Assembly (NCBI RefSeq): GCF_002577195.1
Contig: NZ_NULG01000019.1
Coordinates: 7,855 to 71,854, forward strand
Length of the DNA: 64,000 nt
From: Bacillus sp. AFS041924
GTDB lineage: Bacteria > Bacillota > Bacilli > Bacillales > Bacillaceae_G
Direction of reading: 5' to 3'
The notes beneath the pieces were generated by a model. It saw only the letters and a program-made list of their open reading frames with translations, ran no database searches and was not told where the DNA came from. The position numbers and the translations under genes are program-made. Positions 51,532 to 61,915 of this stretch are shown one piece after another; position 1 is the first letter of the stretch, and each line of letters begins with the position of its first letter.

Positions 51532-53579
51532 TGAGTATTGAACTTGATCAAAAAGTATCTACATTAAGTGGTGTTGGGGAAGAAACTGAAACACAATTAA
51601 ATGATATGGGTATTTTTACAATAAATGACTTAATCGAATATTTACCGTATCGTTATGAGGATTTTCGAAATAAGGATTTATCAGAAGTGAAACATGAAGA
51701 GCGCGTGACTGTCGAAGGGATTGTTCATAGCGCTCCTCTTCTTCAATATTTTGGAAAAAATAAATCACGACTTACATTTCGTTTATTAGTTGATCGATAC
51801 TTAATTACTGTTATTTGTTTTAATCGACCTTATTTTAAAACAAAATTAAACTTAAATGAGCATGTAACTGTTTCTGGTAAGTGGGATCAACATAAACAAA
51901 CTATTACATTATCAGATCTTGTATTTGGATCTCGTACAAACAGCCATGAAATTGAGCCTGTTTATTCAATTAAGGGAAAAATGTCTGTCAAAACAATGCG
52001 AAAATTTGTTGAACAGTCTTTTAAAAAATTTGGACATTTAATAAACGATTTAGTACCAAAAGAACTAATTCAAAAATATAAGTTATTAAATCGTTCAGAA
52101 ACATTGAGACTACTGCACCATCCAATTGATGCGAATAGTCTAAAACAAGCTAGAAGAAGCTTTGTTTATGAAGAGTTTTTTCTTTTTCAACTAAAAATGC
52201 AAGCACTTCGAAAAATTCAGCGTAATCATTCTAAAGGTATCCCTAAAATATTATACAATGATAAAATCCAACAACTAATCCAATCCTTACCATTTCCTCT
52301 GACATCAGCTCAAAATAGAGTTGTACAAGAAATATTCACAGATTTACAAAGTCCTTATCGAATGAATCGTTTATTACAAGGTGATGTTGGTTCGGGTAAA
52401 ACCGTTGTCGCTACCATTGCATTGTATGCGTGTACACTTGATAGTTATCAAGGTGCATTAATGGTTCCTACAGAAATTTTAGCTGAACAACACTTTGAAT
52501 CTTTAGCAAAAATGTTTCAACATACAGATGTTAATGTTGAACTGCTTACTAGTTCTGTAAAAGGTAAAAAGCGTCGTGAGATTCTTGAAAGGTTAAAAAA
52601 TGGGGAGGTACATATATTAGTTGGTACTCATGCCCTTATTCAAGACGAGGTTCAATTTAACAAATTAGGCATTGTTATAACAGATGAACAACATAGATTT
52701 GGTGTTGGTCAGCGAAGAGTGTTAAGAGAAAAGGGATATTTCCCAGATGTTCTTTTTATGACAGCGACACCAATCCCAAGAACCTTGGCAATTACAGCAT
52801 TTGGTGAAATGGATGTTTCGATTATTGATGAATATCCAGCTGGTCGTAAAAAAATAGAAACTTATTGGGTTAAACAAGAAATGTTTGATCGCGTTTTAGA
52901 CTTTATCGGCAAAGAAATTAAAAATGGACGACAAGCATATCTGATCTGTCCATTGATTGAGGAGTCGGAAAAATTAGACCTTCAGAATGCGTTAGATTTA
53001 CATAGTGTACTATCATTTCATTATAAAAATAAGGCTAACGTAGGATTAATGCATGGTAAGCTTTCATCTACTGAGAAGGATGATGTGATGAAGGCATTTG
53101 CCGCTAATGAAGTACAAATATTAGTTTCAACTACTGTTGTAGAGGTAGGCGTAAATGTACCTAATGCTACTGTGATGGTTATTTATGATGCTGATCGATT
53201 TGGACTTTCACAATTACATCAGTTAAGAGGTCGAGTAGGACGAGGTTCCGAACAATCGTATTGTATTTTAGTCGGAGATCCAAAAAGTGAAGTAGGAAAA
53301 GAAAGACTAACAATCATGACAGAAACAAATGATGGTTTTGAGTTAAGTGAAAAAGATTTGGAGCTTAGAGGTCCTGGAGATTTCTTTGGTAAACAACAAA
53401 GTGGTGTGCCAGAGTTTAAAATGGCAGATATGGTTCATGACTATCGTGCGTTAGAGGTTGCACGAAATGATGCAACATTACTAGTTAATTCAGATGTTTT
53501 TTGGAAAGCTAATGAATATCAAGGGTTAAGAGTGTATTTAGAAAGAACGGGAATATTTAATTCAGAAAAATTAGATTAG
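51531..53579 (+). CDS. recG: ATP-dependent DNA helicase RecG
   Basis: A 682-residue fork-regression helicase. A wedge/OB domain (about 60-150) precedes helicase motifs GDVGSGKT (about 284-291), DEQHRFG (about 384-390) and the C-terminal QLRGRVGRG. The likely start is GTG 51531, which overlaps the sdaAA stop and has no clear ribosome binding site, so it depends on translational coupling. The reading frame ends inside the first FapR operator. Confidence 0.95.
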   Translation: MSIELDQKVSTLSGVGEETETQLNDMGIFTINDLIEYLPYRYEDFRNKDLSEVKHEERVTVEGIVHSAPLLQYFGKNKSRLTFRLLVDRYLITVICFNRPYFKTKLNLNEHVTVSGKWDQHKQTITLSDLVFGSRTNSHEIEPVYSIKGKMSVKTMRKFVEQSFKKFGHLINDLVPKELIQKYKLLNRSETLRLLHHPIDANSLKQARRSFVYEEFFLFQLKMQALRKIQRNHSKGIPKILYNDKIQQLIQSLPFPLTSAQNRVVQEIFTDLQSPYRMNRLLQGDVGSGKTVVATIALYACTLDSYQGALMVPTEILAEQHFESLAKMFQHTDVNVELLTSSVKGKKRREILERLKNGEVHILVGTHALIQDEVQFNKLGIVITDEQHRFGVGQRRVLREKGYFPDVLFMTATPIPRTLAITAFGEMDVSIIDEYPAGRKKIETYWVKQEMFDRVLDFIGKEIKNGRQAYLICPLIEESEKLDLQNALDLHSVLSFHYKNKANVGLMHGKLSSTEKDDVMKAFAANEVQILVSTTVVEVGVNVPNATVMVIYDADRFGLSQLHQLRGRVGRGSEQSYCILVGDPKSEVGKERLTIMTETNDGFELSEKDLELRGPGDFFGKQQSGVPEFKMADMVHDYRALEVARNDATLLVNSDVFWKANEYQGLRVYLERTGIFNSEKLD

Positions 53580-53592
53580 TACTAGGTATTAA
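53576..53592. promoter_or_regulatory. FapR operator 1
   Basis: TTAGTACTAGGTATTAA is a close match to the FapR palindrome TTAGTACCTRGTACTAA. It overlaps the last codons of recG, upstream of the fapR promoter. Confidence 0.75.
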
Positions 53593-53610
53593 AAGTTTGT
53601 CAAAAAACTA

Positions 53611-53639
53611 TTGTAATACATGGATTTTTAATATAAACT
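53611..53639 (+). promoter_or_regulatory. Probable fapR-plsX-fabD-fabG promoter
   Basis: TTGTAA (53611-53616) and TAAACT (53634-53639) are 17 nt apart. Initiation would fall inside FapR operator 2, in line with repression by FapR. Confidence 0.5.
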
Positions 53640-53643
53640 GTAT

Positions 53644-53660
53644 TTAATACCTGGTCACAA
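53644..53660. promoter_or_regulatory. FapR operator 2
   Basis: TTAATACCTGGTCACAA matches 13 of 17 positions of the FapR palindrome, with the central ACCTGGT core intact. It spans the likely transcription start of fapR. Malonyl-CoA releases FapR from such sites. Confidence 0.7.
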
Positions 53661-53682
53661 ATTAGTAGTAGAGGTATGTAAT

Positions 53683-54249
53683 ATGAGAAGAAATAAAAAA
53701 GATCGTCAGGAATTATTAAAAAAAATTATTAAAGAAAATCCATTTATTACAGATGAAGATTTAGCTAATCAATTATCTGTGAGCATACAAACTATTCGGC
53801 TTGATCGTCTTGAGTTATCGATTCCTGAGTTAAGGGAACGCATCAAAAATGTTGCCACTCAGCAATTAGAAGATGTAAAATCACTACCAGTAGATGAGAT
53901 AATCGGTGAAGTTATTGATATTCATTTAAACAAAAGTGCCATTTCTATATTTGACGTAAAGGAAGAGCATACTTTTAGTAGAAATGGAATAGCTCGAGGT
54001 CATCACTTATTTGCCCAGGCTAATTCATTAGCAGTAGCTGTTATTCATGATGATTTAGCTCTTACAGCTAAATCAAATTTTGTTTTTATTAAACCTGTAA
54101 GGACAAATGACCGAGTAATTGCAAAGGCGAAAGTTTTACCGCAAAAAGGAGATCCGAGGCGTACAACAGTTGATATCAATGGCTATGTTGAAAAAGAGCA
54201 TGTATTCCATGGCTTATTTGAAATGTACCACCGAAGTATTGAAGAATAG
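53683..54249 (+). CDS. fapR: FapR, malonyl-CoA-responsive lipid synthesis repressor
   Basis: A 188-residue regulator with an N-terminal helix-turn-helix ([19 protein letters not shown], about 26-44) and a C-terminal hotdog domain that binds malonyl-CoA (about 75-185). It represses fab and pls genes until malonyl-CoA accumulates. Two operators lie upstream, so it should repress itself. TAGAGGTATGTA precedes the ATG. It leads the operon with plsX, fabD and fabG. Confidence 0.95.
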   Translation: MRRNKKDRQELLKKIIKENPFITDEDLANQLSVSIQTIRLDRLELSIPELRERIKNVATQQLEDVKSLPVDEIIGEVIDIHLNKSAISIFDVKEEHTFSRNGIARGHHLFAQANSLAVAVIHDDLALTAKSNFVFIKPVRTNDRVIAKAKVLPQKGDPRRTTVDINGYVEKEHVFHGLFEMYHRSIEE

Positions 54250-54261
54250 GAAGTGAACAAG

Positions 54262-55257
54262 ATGAAATTAGCGATCGATGCAATGGGTGGAGATCATGCC
54301 CCAAAAGCAATCGTTGAAGGTGCGATGCTTGCAGTTGAAAAATTAAATGATATACATATTACTTTAATTGGTGATGAATCAAAAATTAAACCATTCTTAA
54401 CGAATGATAAAAATATAACGATAATCCATACAGATGAAGTGATTGAAGGAACTGAAGAGCCAGTTCGAGCTGTTAGAAGAAAGAAAAATGCTTCGATGGT
54501 GCTAATGGCAAATCAAGTAAAAGAAGGCAATGCTGATGCATGTATTTCAGCTGGAAATACTGGGGCATTAATGACAGCAGGTCTTTTAATTGTTGGTCGA
54601 ATGGAAGGCGTAGAACGACCTGCACTTTCGCCTACTATGCCTACTTTAGACGGAAAAGGCTTTGTTTTCCTTGATGTAGGTGCTAATGTAGATGCAAAAG
54701 CAAATCACTTACTTCAATATGCGATAATGGGATCTGTCTACGCTGAAAAAGTAAGAGGAATACATAATCCGACTGTTGGTTTATTAAATGTCGGTACTGA
54801 AGATAAAAAAGGAAATGAACTTGCCAAACAAACATTTCAGTTACTGAAAGAAAGTAATTTAAACTTTATTGGAAATGTAGAAGCAAGAGACTTAATGAAC
54901 TCTGTTGCAGATGTAGTTGTTACAGATGGTTATACTGGAAATGTAGCTTTAAAGGCTATTGAAGGTACTGCACTTGCAATGTTTTCATTAATTAAAGATG
55001 CGATGCTTACTAATTTCACGTCGAAGCTTGCAGCAGCTGTATTAAAACCAAACTTAAAAGGTGTAAAAAAGAAAATGGATTACTCTGAGTATGGTGGAGC
55101 GGCGTTATTTGGATTAAAATCACCTGTTATTAAGGCTCATGGAAGTTCTGATGCACAGGGGATTTATAGTGCAATAAAGCAAACTCAAACGATGGTTGAA
55201 CATAATGTTGTAAAACTAGTAAGTGATCACATGGAGAAAATCGAATCAAAAGCATAA
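54262..55257 (+). CDS. plsX: Phosphate acyltransferase PlsX
   Basis: A 331-residue enzyme that converts acyl-ACP to acyl phosphate for phospholipid synthesis. Conserved segments are the N-terminal [21 protein letters not shown] (about 94-103) and [12 protein letters not shown] 54262 with AGGAAG 8 nt upstream is preferred over the in-frame GTG 54253. Confidence 0.96.
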   Translation: MKLAIDAMGGDHAPKAIVEGAMLAVEKLNDIHITLIGDESKIKPFLTNDKNITIIHTDEVIEGTEEPVRAVRRKKNASMVLMANQVKEGNADACISAGNTGALMTAGLLIVGRMEGVERPALSPTMPTLDGKGFVFLDVGANVDAKANHLLQYAIMGSVYAEKVRGIHNPTVGLLNVGTEDKKGNELAKQTFQLLKESNLNFIGNVEARDLMNSVADVVVTDGYTGNVALKAIEGTALAMFSLIKDAMLTNFTSKLAAAVLKPNLKGVKKKMDYSEYGGAALFGLKSPVIKAHGSSDAQGIYSAIKQTQTMVEHNVVKLVSDHMEKIESKA

Positions 55258-55271
55258 GGGGGGTCACTCCA

Positions 55272-56213
55272 ATGGGTAAAGTGGCGTTTATTTTTCCTGG
55301 ACAAGGATCACAAAAAGTTGGAATGGGTAAAGATTTAGCTGAAAGCTATAACGAGTGTGGATCTATTTTTGAAACTGCTAACGAACAAATTGGTTTTAAT
55401 CTCTCAGAGATTATTTTTAATGGAACCGACGAAGAGTTAACTGCTACCTATCATGCACAACCTGCAATCCTTACAACTTCTATTGCTATGCTTAAGAAGA
55501 TTAAGGAAGCTGGAATTAAGCCAGACTTTGTGGCTGGTCATAGTTTAGGTGAGTTTACGGCATTAGTTGCAGCAGATGCGATTTCATTTGAAGACGGTGT
55601 TAAATTAGTACATAAACGTGGACAATTAATGGAGAAAGCTGTACCAGTAGGTCAAGGCGCAATGGCAGCTGTATTATTTTTAGCTCCAGAAAAAATTGAA
55701 GAAGTTATTTCTGAAGTAAATAAAAATGGTCATTCTGTAGGGATTGCAAATTATAATTCGCCTACACAAGTAGTCATAACAGGTGATGCAGAAGGCGTTC
55801 AAATCGCTTCTGGTTTGCTAAAAGAAGCTGGAGCAAAACGAGTATTACCTTTAAAAGTAAGTGGTCCTTTCCACTCTTCATTAATGAAACCTGCAAGCGA
55901 AGAATTCCAAAATGAGCTTAGTAAAATAAATGTTAATGATTGTGTTACGCCATTAATTTCAAATGTTACTGCTAAAGTAGTTACAGATGCTAATGAAATT
56001 AAGGAATTATTAGTTAATCAATTGTACTCTCCAGTAAAATGGAACCAATCTATTCAAGAATTAGTTGAACTTGGTGTTGATACATTTGTTGAGATTGGCC
56101 CTGGAAAAGTTTTAACTGGATTAGTAAAAGCAATCTCTCCATCATCAAAATTAGTAAATGTTTATGATGTTGAAACATTAAACCAATTTTTGGAGGAAAT
56201 AAAATCATGCTAA
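55272..56213 (+). CDS. fabD: Malonyl-CoA:ACP transacylase
   Basis: A 313-residue enzyme that loads malonate onto acyl carrier protein. GQGSQ is at 10-14, the nucleophile S91 lies in GHSLGE, and the partner histidine is in GPFHSSLM (near 200). AAGGGGGGT precedes the ATG. The last 7 nt overlap fabG. Confidence 0.97.
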   Translation: MGKVAFIFPGQGSQKVGMGKDLAESYNECGSIFETANEQIGFNLSEIIFNGTDEELTATYHAQPAILTTSIAMLKKIKEAGIKPDFVAGHSLGEFTALVAADAISFEDGVKLVHKRGQLMEKAVPVGQGAMAAVLFLAPEKIEEVISEVNKNGHSVGIANYNSPTQVVITGDAEGVQIASGLLKEAGAKRVLPLKVSGPFHSSLMKPASEEFQNELSKINVNDCVTPLISNVTAKVVTDANEIKELLVNQLYSPVKWNQSIQELVELGVDTFVEIGPGKVLTGLVKAISPSSKLVNVYDVETLNQFLEEIKSC

Positions 56214-56950
56214 ATGGAAAAGTTGCATTAGTAACAGGTGGTTCTAGAGGTATTGGAAGAGCAATCGCATTATCTTTAGCAAAAAATGGTGCGAATGTAG
56301 TTGTTAACTATTCTGGGAACGAAGCTGCTGCGCTTAAAGTTGTTGAAGAAATTACAGCTCTTGGTGTTAAAGCGATTGCTTATAAAGCAAATGTATCAAA
56401 TAGTGAAGAAGTCCAAGCATTAGTAAAAAATACTGTTGATGAATTCGGAAGTATTGATATACTAGTAAACAACGCAGGTATTACAAGAGATGGTCTTTTA
56501 TTACGTATGAAAGATGCTGATTGGGATGATGTAATTGATACAAACTTAAAAGGTGTATTCAATTGTATTAAAGCAGCAGCTAAGTTTATGTCTCGTCAAC
56601 GTAATGGTCGTATCATTAATATTAGTTCAGTTGTAGGACAGATTGGTAACCCAGGACAAATGAACTATGTTGCAGCAAAAGCTGGTGTATTAGGTTTAAC
56701 AAAAACAGCTGCAAAAGAATTAGCTTCTAGAAATATTACAGTTAATGCAATAGCGCCTGGTTTTATCGAAACCGATATGACTAATGAATTAAATGAGCAA
56801 GTTAGAACACAAATGTTATCTAATATTCCATTGCAATCTTTTGGGCAACCAGAAGATATCGCTAATGCAGTAGTATTCTTAGCAATGGATGCTAGTAGAT
56901 ACATTACAGGACAAACAATCAATGTTGATGGTGGACTTGTAATGATTTAG
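56207..56950 (+). CDS. fabG: 3-oxoacyl-ACP reductase
   Basis: A 247-residue short-chain dehydrogenase that reduces beta-ketoacyl-ACP with NADPH. The cofactor motif is TGGSRGIG (10-17), NNAG is at 88-91, and the catalytic triad is S141, Y154 and K158. It ends the FapR-controlled transcript or reads through into acpP, which has its own promoter. Confidence 0.97.
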   Translation: MLNGKVALVTGGSRGIGRAIALSLAKNGANVVVNYSGNEAAALKVVEEITALGVKAIAYKANVSNSEEVQALVKNTVDEFGSIDILVNNAGITRDGLLLRMKDADWDDVIDTNLKGVFNCIKAAAKFMSRQRNGRIINISSVVGQIGNPGQMNYVAAKAGVLGLTKTAAKELASRNITVNAIAPGFIETDMTNELNEQVRTQMLSNIPLQSFGQPEDIANAVVFLAMDASRYITGQTINVDGGLVMI

Positions 56951-56951
56951 T

Positions 56952-56980
56952 TTGGCGTTTGCCTAAATTTTATGTATAAT
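56952..56980 (+). promoter_or_regulatory. acpP promoter
   Basis: TTGGCG (56952-56957) and a perfect TATAAT (56975-56980) are 17 nt apart, just after the fabG stop. This gives acpP high, separate expression. Confidence 0.85.
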
Positions 56981-57017
56981 GCATAAGTAGACAATCTTTG
57001 GGGGGAGGTGAATAATA

Positions 57018-57251
57018 ATGCAAGACGTATTAGAGCGTGTATCAAAGATTATTGTTGACCGTTTAGGTGTTGAAGAATCTGAGATCCAAATTACAAGTCG
57101 TTTCAAAGAAGACTTAGATGCAGACTCATTAGATGTTGTTGAATTAGTAATGCAATTAGAAGATGAGTTTGAATTAGAAATTTCTGACGAAGATGCTGAA
57201 AAAATCGTCACAGTTGGTGATGTTGTGAACTACATAGAGAGCAACATGTAA
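57018..57251 (+). CDS. acpP: Acyl carrier protein
   Basis: A 77-residue acidic protein. S37 in [10 protein letters not shown] is the site of 4'-phosphopantetheine attachment. GGGGGAGGTG before the ATG is a very strong ribosome binding site, suiting one of the most abundant proteins of the cell. Confidence 0.97.
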   Translation: MQDVLERVSKIIVDRLGVEESEIQITSRFKEDLDADSLDVVELVMQLEDEFELEISDEDAEKIVTVGDVVNYIESNM

Positions 57252-57253
57252 TG

Positions 57254-57285
57254 AGAAAAGTCCCGTATTTTATACGGGACTTCTC
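57254..57285 (+). terminator. Probable terminator after acpP
   Basis: Arms 57259-57268 and 57272-57281 form a perfect 10-bp GC-containing stem with a TTT loop, extended by GAGAA/TTCTC. The U-tract is poor, so termination may be partial and let rnc be transcribed. Confidence 0.65.
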
Positions 57286-57346
57286 ATCATTTTCTTGACT
57301 AGTAGGTTTAGCAGCATATCAAACTGCTTTTTAGTTGGAGGTAAAT

Positions 57347-58090
57347 ATGCCGCATTCAAGAAGAGTAAGAGAATATAAACTATCTGATATTGAAAAAGAA
57401 AATTTTGTAAAATTACAAAAGCAAATAAATATTACGTTTAATGATGAAGGCTTGTTAATTCAAGCGTTTACACATTCATCCTATGTGAATGAGCATCGTA
57501 AAAAACCATATGAAGATAATGAGAGATTAGAATATTTGGGGGATGCTGTTTTAGAACTTACTGTTTCACAATATTTATTTCAAAAATATAACACAATGAG
57601 TGAAGGTGAATTAACAAAATTACGTGCCGCAATTGTTTGTGAACCATCACTTGTGAAATTTGCGAATGAATTAGATTTTGGTCGATATATTTTACTTGGT
57701 CGCGGAGAAGAAATGACAGGTGGTCGAACACGTCCAGCACTTCTTGCAGATGTTTTTGAAGCATTCATCGGTTCATTATACTTGGATCAAGGCCTACAAA
57801 CAGTTATTAACTTTTTATCTCTTCATATATTCCCGAAAATAAACGATGGTGCTTTTTCGCATGTGATGGATTTTAAAAGTCAATTACAAGAATTCGTTCA
57901 AAGAGATTCTACAGGTTCGATCGAGTATAAAATCCTTCAAGAAAAAGGACCAGCTCATAACCGTGAATTTGTTTCAAAAGTGCTCTTAAATGGAGACACA
58001 TTAGGAATAGGTAGTGGACGATCTAAAAAAGAAGCTGAGCAACAAGCAGCTAAAGAAGCATTACTAAAACTGAGAGAAGCAAGTAAATAG
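57347..58090 (+). CDS. rnc: Ribonuclease III
   Basis: A 247-residue double-strand RNA endonuclease. The signature [14 protein letters not shown] (58-71) carries the metal-binding residues, and a second catalytic [13 protein letters not shown] follows. The C-terminal double-stranded RNA-binding domain (about 175-245) ends with [17 protein letters not shown] 57347 fits TTGGAGG; an in-frame TTG 57335 lies within that site and is rejected. Confidence 0.96.
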   Translation: MPHSRRVREYKLSDIEKENFVKLQKQINITFNDEGLLIQAFTHSSYVNEHRKKPYEDNERLEYLGDAVLELTVSQYLFQKYNTMSEGELTKLRAAIVCEPSLVKFANELDFGRYILLGRGEEMTGGRTRPALLADVFEAFIGSLYLDQGLQTVINFLSLHIFPKINDGAFSHVMDFKSQLQEFVQRDSTGSIEYKILQEKGPAHNREFVSKVLLNGDTLGIGSGRSKKEAEQQAAKEALLKLREASK

Positions 58091-58113
58091 ATTTCTTATA
58101 ATCTAGTAGGAAC

Positions 58114-58143
58114 TTGTTAAATTAACGATAAAACTTTTAGACT
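58114..58143 (+). promoter_or_regulatory. Possible promoter of the smc leader RNA
   Basis: TTGTTA (58114-58119) and TAGACT (58138-58143) are 18 nt apart. Initiation near 58150 would start just at the structured leader. Confidence 0.4.
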
Positions 58144-58147
58144 AATT

Positions 58148-58293
58148 GCAAGCGCTTGTCTTTCGAGGCGCGAAGACTGATGAGGAGCTAAAGTTACCTT
58201 TACGGTAATGAGAAACGTGCTTAATCAGGTGAAGCAACGAGGAAAGCGAGCGTTTGTCGGACAGTCTGATCCCCCTTTTATGGGGGAGTTTTT
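58148..58293 (+). ncRNA. Unassigned structured leader RNA upstream of smc
   Basis: This intergenic block is more GC-rich than its surroundings and rich in potential pairing: GTCTTTCG with CGAAGAC (58158-58177), CTGAT (58176-58180) with ATCAG (58224-58228) enclosing GTTACC-TTTAC-GGTAAT, AACG (58236-58239) with CGTT (58251-58254), and AGACT with AGTCT (58262-58266). It ends in a terminator. I cannot match it to a riboswitch class I know. It could be an attenuator of smc or a small RNA. Confidence 0.55.
58268..58293 (+). terminator. Terminator between the leader RNA and smc
   Basis: TCCCCC (58270-58275) pairs with GGGGGA (58282-58287) around a 6-base loop, followed by G and a run of T. The smc start codon lies 36 nt downstream. 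Confidence 0.8.
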
Positions 58294-58328
58294 GTGTATA
58301 TAATTAAATCAAAAAAGGGGGAATTCAG

Positions 58329-61300
58329 TTGTTCCTCAAACGACTAGATATAATTGGATTTAAATCATTCGCTCAGCGAGTTACGATAGATTTTGTAAAA
58401 GGTGTTACAGCAGTTGTAGGACCTAATGGAAGTGGAAAAAGTAATATTACGGATGCTATTAGATGGGTATTAGGTGAACAATCTGTAAAATCATTACGAG
58501 GAGCAAAAATGGAGGATATTATTTTTGCTGGTAGTGATGGAAGAAAACCTTTAAATTATGCAGAAGTTACGCTGACATTAGATAATGAAGATCAGCAATT
58601 ACCACTTGAATATAGTGAAGTAAGTGTTACTAGACGTGTTTACCGTTCAGGAGATAGTGATTTTTATATTAATAAACAAGCTTGTAGATTAAAAGATATA
58701 GTTGATTTATTTATGGATTCTGGACTTGGAAGAGAGGCATTCTCTATTATTTCACAAGGAAAGGTTGAGGAAATATTAAGTAGTAAGCCAGAAGAACGAA
58801 GAGGCATTTTTGAAGAAGCTGCTGGAGTATTAAAATATAAAAATCGAAAGAAAAAAGCTGAAGCAAAATTATTTGAAACGCAAGAAAACTTAAATCGAGT
58901 AGACGATATTTTATTTGAATTAAGTTCCCAAATTGAACCATTGAGGATGCAAGCATCTATTGCAAAGGAATACATAGAACATAGGGATGAGTTAGAAAAA
59001 GTTGAAGCAGCTTTACTAGTTTACGAAATTGAGTCGCTACATCATAAATGGGAAGAGTTAAAACAAGAAATAGCTCAAAACAATGACTTAGAAATTGCGT
59101 TATCGACAGAGATTTCAACCGAAGAATCAAAGCAACACGAATTACAAGAAAAATTAAATGCATTAGATGAATCCATTGATCAATTGCAGCAAGTTTTATT
59201 ATCAGTTACAAAGAACTTAGAAAAATATGAAGGTCAGAAAGAGCTAATGAAGGAACGGAAAAGGAATACTTCCACTCAATCTGAACAATTAAGAAAACAA
59301 GTTGAAGAAGTAACAGAACAAATAAACGATATTACTAAATTGATTGAAGCAGAAAAAGAACAAGCGAAATTTTCGCGTCAAAATGTAAATAAAACGAAAA
59401 CAAGTATTGTTGAGATCCAAAATGAAATTACCTCTTATGAGGGCGATATTGAAGAGCAAATTGAATTAATAAAATCCGATTATATTGAGCTTTTAAATAA
59501 TCAAGCTTCAATTAGAAATGAACAAGCAATGCTTGAAAAACAAAGCCAACAATTCTCTGTAAAATCGAGTCGATTAGATTTAGAAAATGAGAAATACATT
59601 CGCCAAAGAGAGCAATTACAACACAGAAAAACTAATTTGCTAAATGACAAAGAACAAACTGATATAAAATTTAGAGAGTTAAATGAAAAATTTGAAGCTC
59701 TGAATAAACAGCTAGAAGAAAATTCAACCGAATTAAAAGAAAAGGAAGAATTATTATATAAAGCTTATCAGTTTATTCAACAAACAAAGTCACGTAAAGA
59801 AACACTTGAAGAGCTTCAAGAGGATTTTGCTGGATTTAATCAAGGTGTTAAAGAAATTTTGAAAGCAAGAGGCACGAGATTAGAAGGTATTAAAGGGGCA
59901 ATTGCTGAACTGATTACAACAAACAAACAATATGAAATTGCGATAGAGATTGCCTTAGGTGCGGCTACTCAACAAATTGTTGTTCAAAATGATGAACATG
60001 CTAGAAGGGCAATTCAATTTTTAAAACAGCAACGCTTAGGTCGTGCTACATTTTTACCAATGAATATTGTTAAAGCTCGTTTTGTTCCTGCTAATGTGAT
60101 TGAAGGATTAAAAAGAAATCCTGCCTTCATCGGTGTTGCTTCTTCACTTGTTCATTATTCGGGTGAATATGAGCAAGTAATACAGAATTTACTCGGCACG
60201 GTTTTAATCGCACAAGATTTGAAGAGTGCAAATGAACTTGCCAAGTTCGTTGGACATCGCTATCGCTTTGTTACGCTCGAAGGTGATGTAGTTAATCCAG
60301 GAGGAGCGATGACTGGTGGTGCAGTCAGAACAACAAATGCTTCTCTTATTGGAAGACAAAGAGAGTTAGAAGAAATCTCCGTAAAGCTAAATGATATGCA
60401 GGAAAGAACGAACTCGGTTGAACAAGAGGTCCAAGTTCTAAAAGCTACCAATCACGAAAAATCTACTGAAGCTGTAATATTAAATGATGAAATTCAGAAG
60501 ATTAAACAACTAATTGTTTCAATTATGGAACAACTAAAAAGTATCGAATTTGAAGAAAAAAATATAAACGATGCTTTAGCAATTTATGACTTAGAAATGG
60601 GAAGTTCAGCGAGTGATTTAGTAAGGGTTAAAGACCGTCTCGAGGAGTTAACATCGCTAAATGCTAATGTGAAAAATGAAATACTTTCTAAAGAGCAAAT
60701 GATCAATGAATTAACTGAACGGAAGCTAAATCAAAAGGAAATAAAAGATGAATTACAATCAAAACTAACTAGTCTTAAAATTTCTCTAGCACAAGAAGAG
60801 CAAAAATTAAGTTATAGTAATGAGAGAATTCGTCAATTTGAAGAAAATTCTGTAAAACAAAAGCAAATTCTCGAGGAAACAAAAGAAAAGATAATTTTCC
60901 TATCAAGTGAGCTAATGACGAATGAAAATGGTAAGGAAGAGCTAGAAAAAATCATTTCTGATACTCGAATTGAATTTTCAAAAACGACTGAAATTATTTC
61001 TAAACGTCGAGAACAACGAATTGCTTATCAAACAGAATTAGAAGATAATGCACAATCGTTACGTGAAAAACAACGTCAATATAAGTCACTTTCTGATCTA
61101 CTAAAGCAGCAAGAAGTAAATAGTAATCGACTTGATGTTGAGCTTGAAAATCGATTAGAACAACTGAATGTGAAGTATATGACTACTTACGAAGCGGCAA
61201 AAATGAAATATACACTCGAAATGACAGTTGATGAAGCAAGTAAACGAGTTAAACTATTAAAACGTTCGATCGAAGAACTAGGTACCGTAAATATTGGTGC

Positions 61301-61901
61301 AATTGATGAATATGAACGAGTATCTGAACGTCATGATTTCCTTCAAGAACAAAGAACTGATTTGAATGAAGCAAAAATCACACTTTACAATGTAATTAGT
61401 GAAATGGATGAAGAAATGACAAAACGATTCGAATCAAGTTTTAGTGCAATTCGTGAAAAATTCCAAGTCGTGTTTACACAGCTATTTGGTGGCGGTCGTG
61501 CTGATTTAGTTCTAACGGATGAAGAAAACTTATTAGTAACAGGTGTCGATATTGTTGCACAACCACCAGGTAAAAAGCTTCAAAATTTAGGTTTATTATC
61601 AGGAGGAGAACGAGCCCTTACTGCAATCGCATTATTATTTGCGATTTTACAAGTGCGTCCAGTACCGTTCTGTGTACTAGATGAAGTAGAAGCTGCTTTA
61701 GATGAAGCCAATGTAGCTCGATTTGCAAAGTTCCTAAAACATTTTAGTGAACATACTCAATTTATCGTTATTACTCACCGTAAAGGAACGATGGAAGAAT
61801 GTGATGTATTGTATGGAGTTACAATGCAAGAATATGGAGTTTCAACATTAGTATCTGTCCGCTTGGATGAAGGTGAAGCATTATTATCGAATGGTAATTA
61901 G
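58329..61901 (+). CDS. smc: Chromosome condensation ATPase SMC
   Basis: A 1190-residue condensin core. The N-terminal head has Walker A GPNGSGKSN (31-39). Two long coiled coils (about 170-500 and 670-1010) surround a hinge with the conserved GRATFLP and PGGAMTGGA segments. The C-terminal head has the signature LSGGERALTAIALLF (about 1090-1104) and Walker B VLDEVEAALDEAN. It starts with TTG 58329, 7 nt after AAAGGGGG. Length matches B. subtilis SMC. Confidence 0.97.
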   Translation: MFLKRLDIIGFKSFAQRVTIDFVKGVTAVVGPNGSGKSNITDAIRWVLGEQSVKSLRGAKMEDIIFAGSDGRKPLNYAEVTLTLDNEDQQLPLEYSEVSVTRRVYRSGDSDFYINKQACRLKDIVDLFMDSGLGREAFSIISQGKVEEILSSKPEERRGIFEEAAGVLKYKNRKKKAEAKLFETQENLNRVDDILFELSSQIEPLRMQASIAKEYIEHRDELEKVEAALLVYEIESLHHKWEELKQEIAQNNDLEIALSTEISTEESKQHELQEKLNALDESIDQLQQVLLSVTKNLEKYEGQKELMKERKRNTSTQSEQLRKQVEEVTEQINDITKLIEAEKEQAKFSRQNVNKTKTSIVEIQNEITSYEGDIEEQIELIKSDYIELLNNQASIRNEQAMLEKQSQQFSVKSSRLDLENEKYIRQREQLQHRKTNLLNDKEQTDIKFRELNEKFEALNKQLEENSTELKEKEELLYKAYQFIQQTKSRKETLEELQEDFAGFNQGVKEILKARGTRLEGIKGAIAELITTNKQYEIAIEIALGAATQQIVVQNDEHARRAIQFLKQQRLGRATFLPMNIVKARFVPANVIEGLKRNPAFIGVASSLVHYSGEYEQVIQNLLGTVLIAQDLKSANELAKFVGHRYRFVTLEGDVVNPGGAMTGGAVRTTNASLIGRQRELEEISVKLNDMQERTNSVEQEVQVLKATNHEKSTEAVILNDEIQKIKQLIVSIMEQLKSIEFEEKNINDALAIYDLEMGSSASDLVRVKDRLEELTSLNANVKNEILSKEQMINELTERKLNQKEIKDELQSKLTSLKISLAQEEQKLSYSNERIRQFEENSVKQKQILEETKEKIIFLSSELMTNENGKEELEKIISDTRIEFSKTTEIISKRREQRIAYQTELEDNAQSLREKQRQYKSLSDLLKQQEVNSNRLDVELENRLEQLNVKYMTTYEAAKMKYTLEMTVDEASKRVKLLKRSIEELGTVNIGAIDEYERVSERHDFLQEQRTDLNEAKITLYNVISEMDEEMTKRFESSFSAIREKFQVVFTQLFGGGRADLVLTDEENLLVTGVDIVAQPPGKKLQNLGLLSGGERALTAIALLFAILQVRPVPFCVLDEVEAALDEANVARFAKFLKHFSEHTQFIVITHRKGTMEECDVLYGVTMQEYGVSTLVSVRLDEGEALLSNGN

Positions 61902-61915
61902 AAAGGATTGAAAGT

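Noticed and set aside
58174-58216. Hammerhead ribozyme suggested by CTGATGAG and GAGAAAC
   Set aside because: Stem II does not follow directly after CTGATGA, and no proper stem I/III with a cleavage site could be drawn.
58148-58293. Lysine riboswitch (L box) suggested by GAGGCGCGAA and GAAGC
   Set aside because: The downstream core expected for an L box (AGTA turn, GGGGAGCGTCGCCGAAGC, closing CTATC strand) is not found, and the smc context does not fit lysine control.
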